Source of the DNA: Euclidia mi | Lineage: Eukaryota > Arthropoda > Insecta > Lepidoptera > Erebidae | DNA length: 64,000 nt | Assembly (NCBI GenBank): GCA_944739405.2 | Contig: OX123191.2 | Span: 1,902,830 to 1,966,829, forward strand | Direction of reading: 5' to 3' | Shown here: positions 63,355 to 64,000 of the stretch, in pieces | Layout: each line of letters begins with the position of its first letter | How positions within the stretch are numbered: the first letter of the stretch is position 1 | Translations under genes and position numbers: made by a program | Notes under the pieces: model-generated | The model's database searches: none | What the model saw: only the letters and a program-made list of their open reading frames with translations | Told to the model about the DNA's origin: nothing

Positions 63355-63833
63355 TACATTTTCTTTTGGATTTTACATCTGATATCTTTTGCACACTTAT
63401 AAATATCATCACTTAACACATTTTCCACAACATGCTGAGCGCATACATTAGCCCTACACTCACATAATTTAGAGTCTTTTAAATCATCCACATCGAAAAT
63501 TTGGATCCGTACTATTTTTGACAAACGTGAACTCTTTGCAGGCTTTTTGATATAAGAGTATAAAGTGCTGGGCCCTCGTTTTTTAGTAGTAGTAACTCTA
63601 TTACTGGCGCTGCTGCTTGGCCTTTCTTCAAATTGAAAGAGCCTTTCTCTCTCTACGTCTTGCCGTAATGTTGATGCTGCTGGAGGAAGAATCGGAGAGA
63701 GTGATGAGATCGAATTTTCTTCATAACGAAACGGTCTTTCCCTCTCCAGGTAATTTATAACATTTTGACGTAGCTGCTGCGCTGCTGGTATTGGGGAGTA
63801 TGATGCGTCATTGATGAATATATCGCTGGAGTT
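63354..63833 (-). CDS. Putative host gene, terminal coding exon
   Basis: Minus-strand frame of 159 residues plus stop, starting after a good 3' splice site (TTGTTTCAG at 63841-63834; phase 0; CTAAT branch-like string upstream). A Met upstream in the same frame (63872) is less attractive as a start because the splice site lies within that reading. The protein has an imperfect internal repeat (LRQNVINYLERERPFRYEE and LRQDVERERLFQFEERP, about 50 residues apart), a Ser-rich centre, a basic stretch (TTTKKRGPSTLYSYIKKPAK) and a Cys-bearing end (CECRANVCAQHVVENV...CAKDIRC). I do not recognise the family. The rest of the gene should lie beyond 64000. Confidence 0.5.
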   Translation of the reverse strand, partial: NSSDIFINDASYSPIPAAQQLRQNVINYLERERPFRYEENSISSLSPILPPAASTLRQDVERERLFQFEERPSSSASNRVTTTKKRGPSTLYSYIKKPAKSSRLSKIVRIQIFDVDDLKDSKLCECRANVCAQHVVENVLSDDIYKCAKDIRCKIQKKM

Positions 63834-63874
63834 CTGAAACAATGCATAATTAGAATTATTACTAGTTTTCAACC

Positions 63875-63990
63875 CATCGCTCCGCCCGCGTGAAAGAAAA
63901 GTTGGCTTTGTCGTATTTTATGGTCTGTCTGTGTGCTAAGTTTCATCGAAATTCGTTCAGTAACTTTTCAGTGTGAAGGCGTAGCAAACA
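63875..63990. repeat. Lepidopteran interspersed repeat fragment
   Basis: CGCTCCGCCCGCGTGAAAGA, GTTTCATCGAAATTCGTTCA, GTAACTTTTCAGTGTGAAGG and CGTAGCAAACAAACAAATAA: the same class as 40552-40913. It would lie in the intron before the terminal exon. Confidence 0.5.
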
Positions 63991-64000
63991 AACAAATAAA

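Overview
The window looks like nuclear DNA of a moth or butterfly (Lepidoptera). It is AT-rich and almost free of host exons. It is packed with insect retroelements: RTE-type LINEs whose 3' ends read CCGACCCCAA, tRNA-headed SINEs, Ty3/Gypsy LTR elements, and two LINEs of the R4/Dong group sitting in (TAA)n, a group first described from the silkworm. I see no bacterial-type operons, CRISPR arrays or rRNA genes. Species and chromosome cannot be fixed from the sequence.

Layout. 1-458 is the 3' end of a LINE. 1545-7775 is one minus-strand RTE element opened by at least three insertions: a SINE that itself holds a SINE that holds a 721-bp segment; a 5'-truncated LINE with an open reverse-transcriptase frame; and a chimeric SINE. 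Target-site duplications (TSDs) and reading frames across the junctions let the nesting be reconstructed. A second RTE lies head-to-head at 7776-9180. 9.2-15.8 kb is mostly featureless with weak remnants. 15.8-17.6 kb holds MITE-like hairpins and SINEs. 17693-20632 is a non-coding LTR retrotransposon with apparently identical 389-bp LTRs and a tRNA-Lys primer site. 20.6-25.4 kb holds SINEs, TIR elements and LTR remnants. 25446-30155 is an apparently complete Gypsy element (identical 163-bp LTRs, gag, pol) inserted in an old LINE. 31.5-39.2 kb carries two R4/Dong-type LINEs head to tail, both broken. 39.2-46.4 kb is a mosaic of LINE, LTR (one solo LTR), Copia, MITE and SINE remnants. 46838-50005 is a minus-strand RTE with two frame breaks. 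50-58 kb is intergenic DNA with SINEs, a MITE and a TIR transposon. 58125-61310 is another minus-strand LINE with one frame break. 61-64 kb ends in SINEs, a long hairpin beside a 32-bp-period minisatellite, and (63354-63833, minus) the only good candidate for a host coding exon.

How the parts relate. The LINEs supply reverse transcriptase that could move the SINEs in trans. The non-coding LTR element must depend on a related autonomous element. The Gypsy element appears capable of supplying its own proteins if its single in-frame gag/pol TGA is read through. Everything else is molecular debris. All identities rest on motif recognition and on comparisons within the window; no database search was run.
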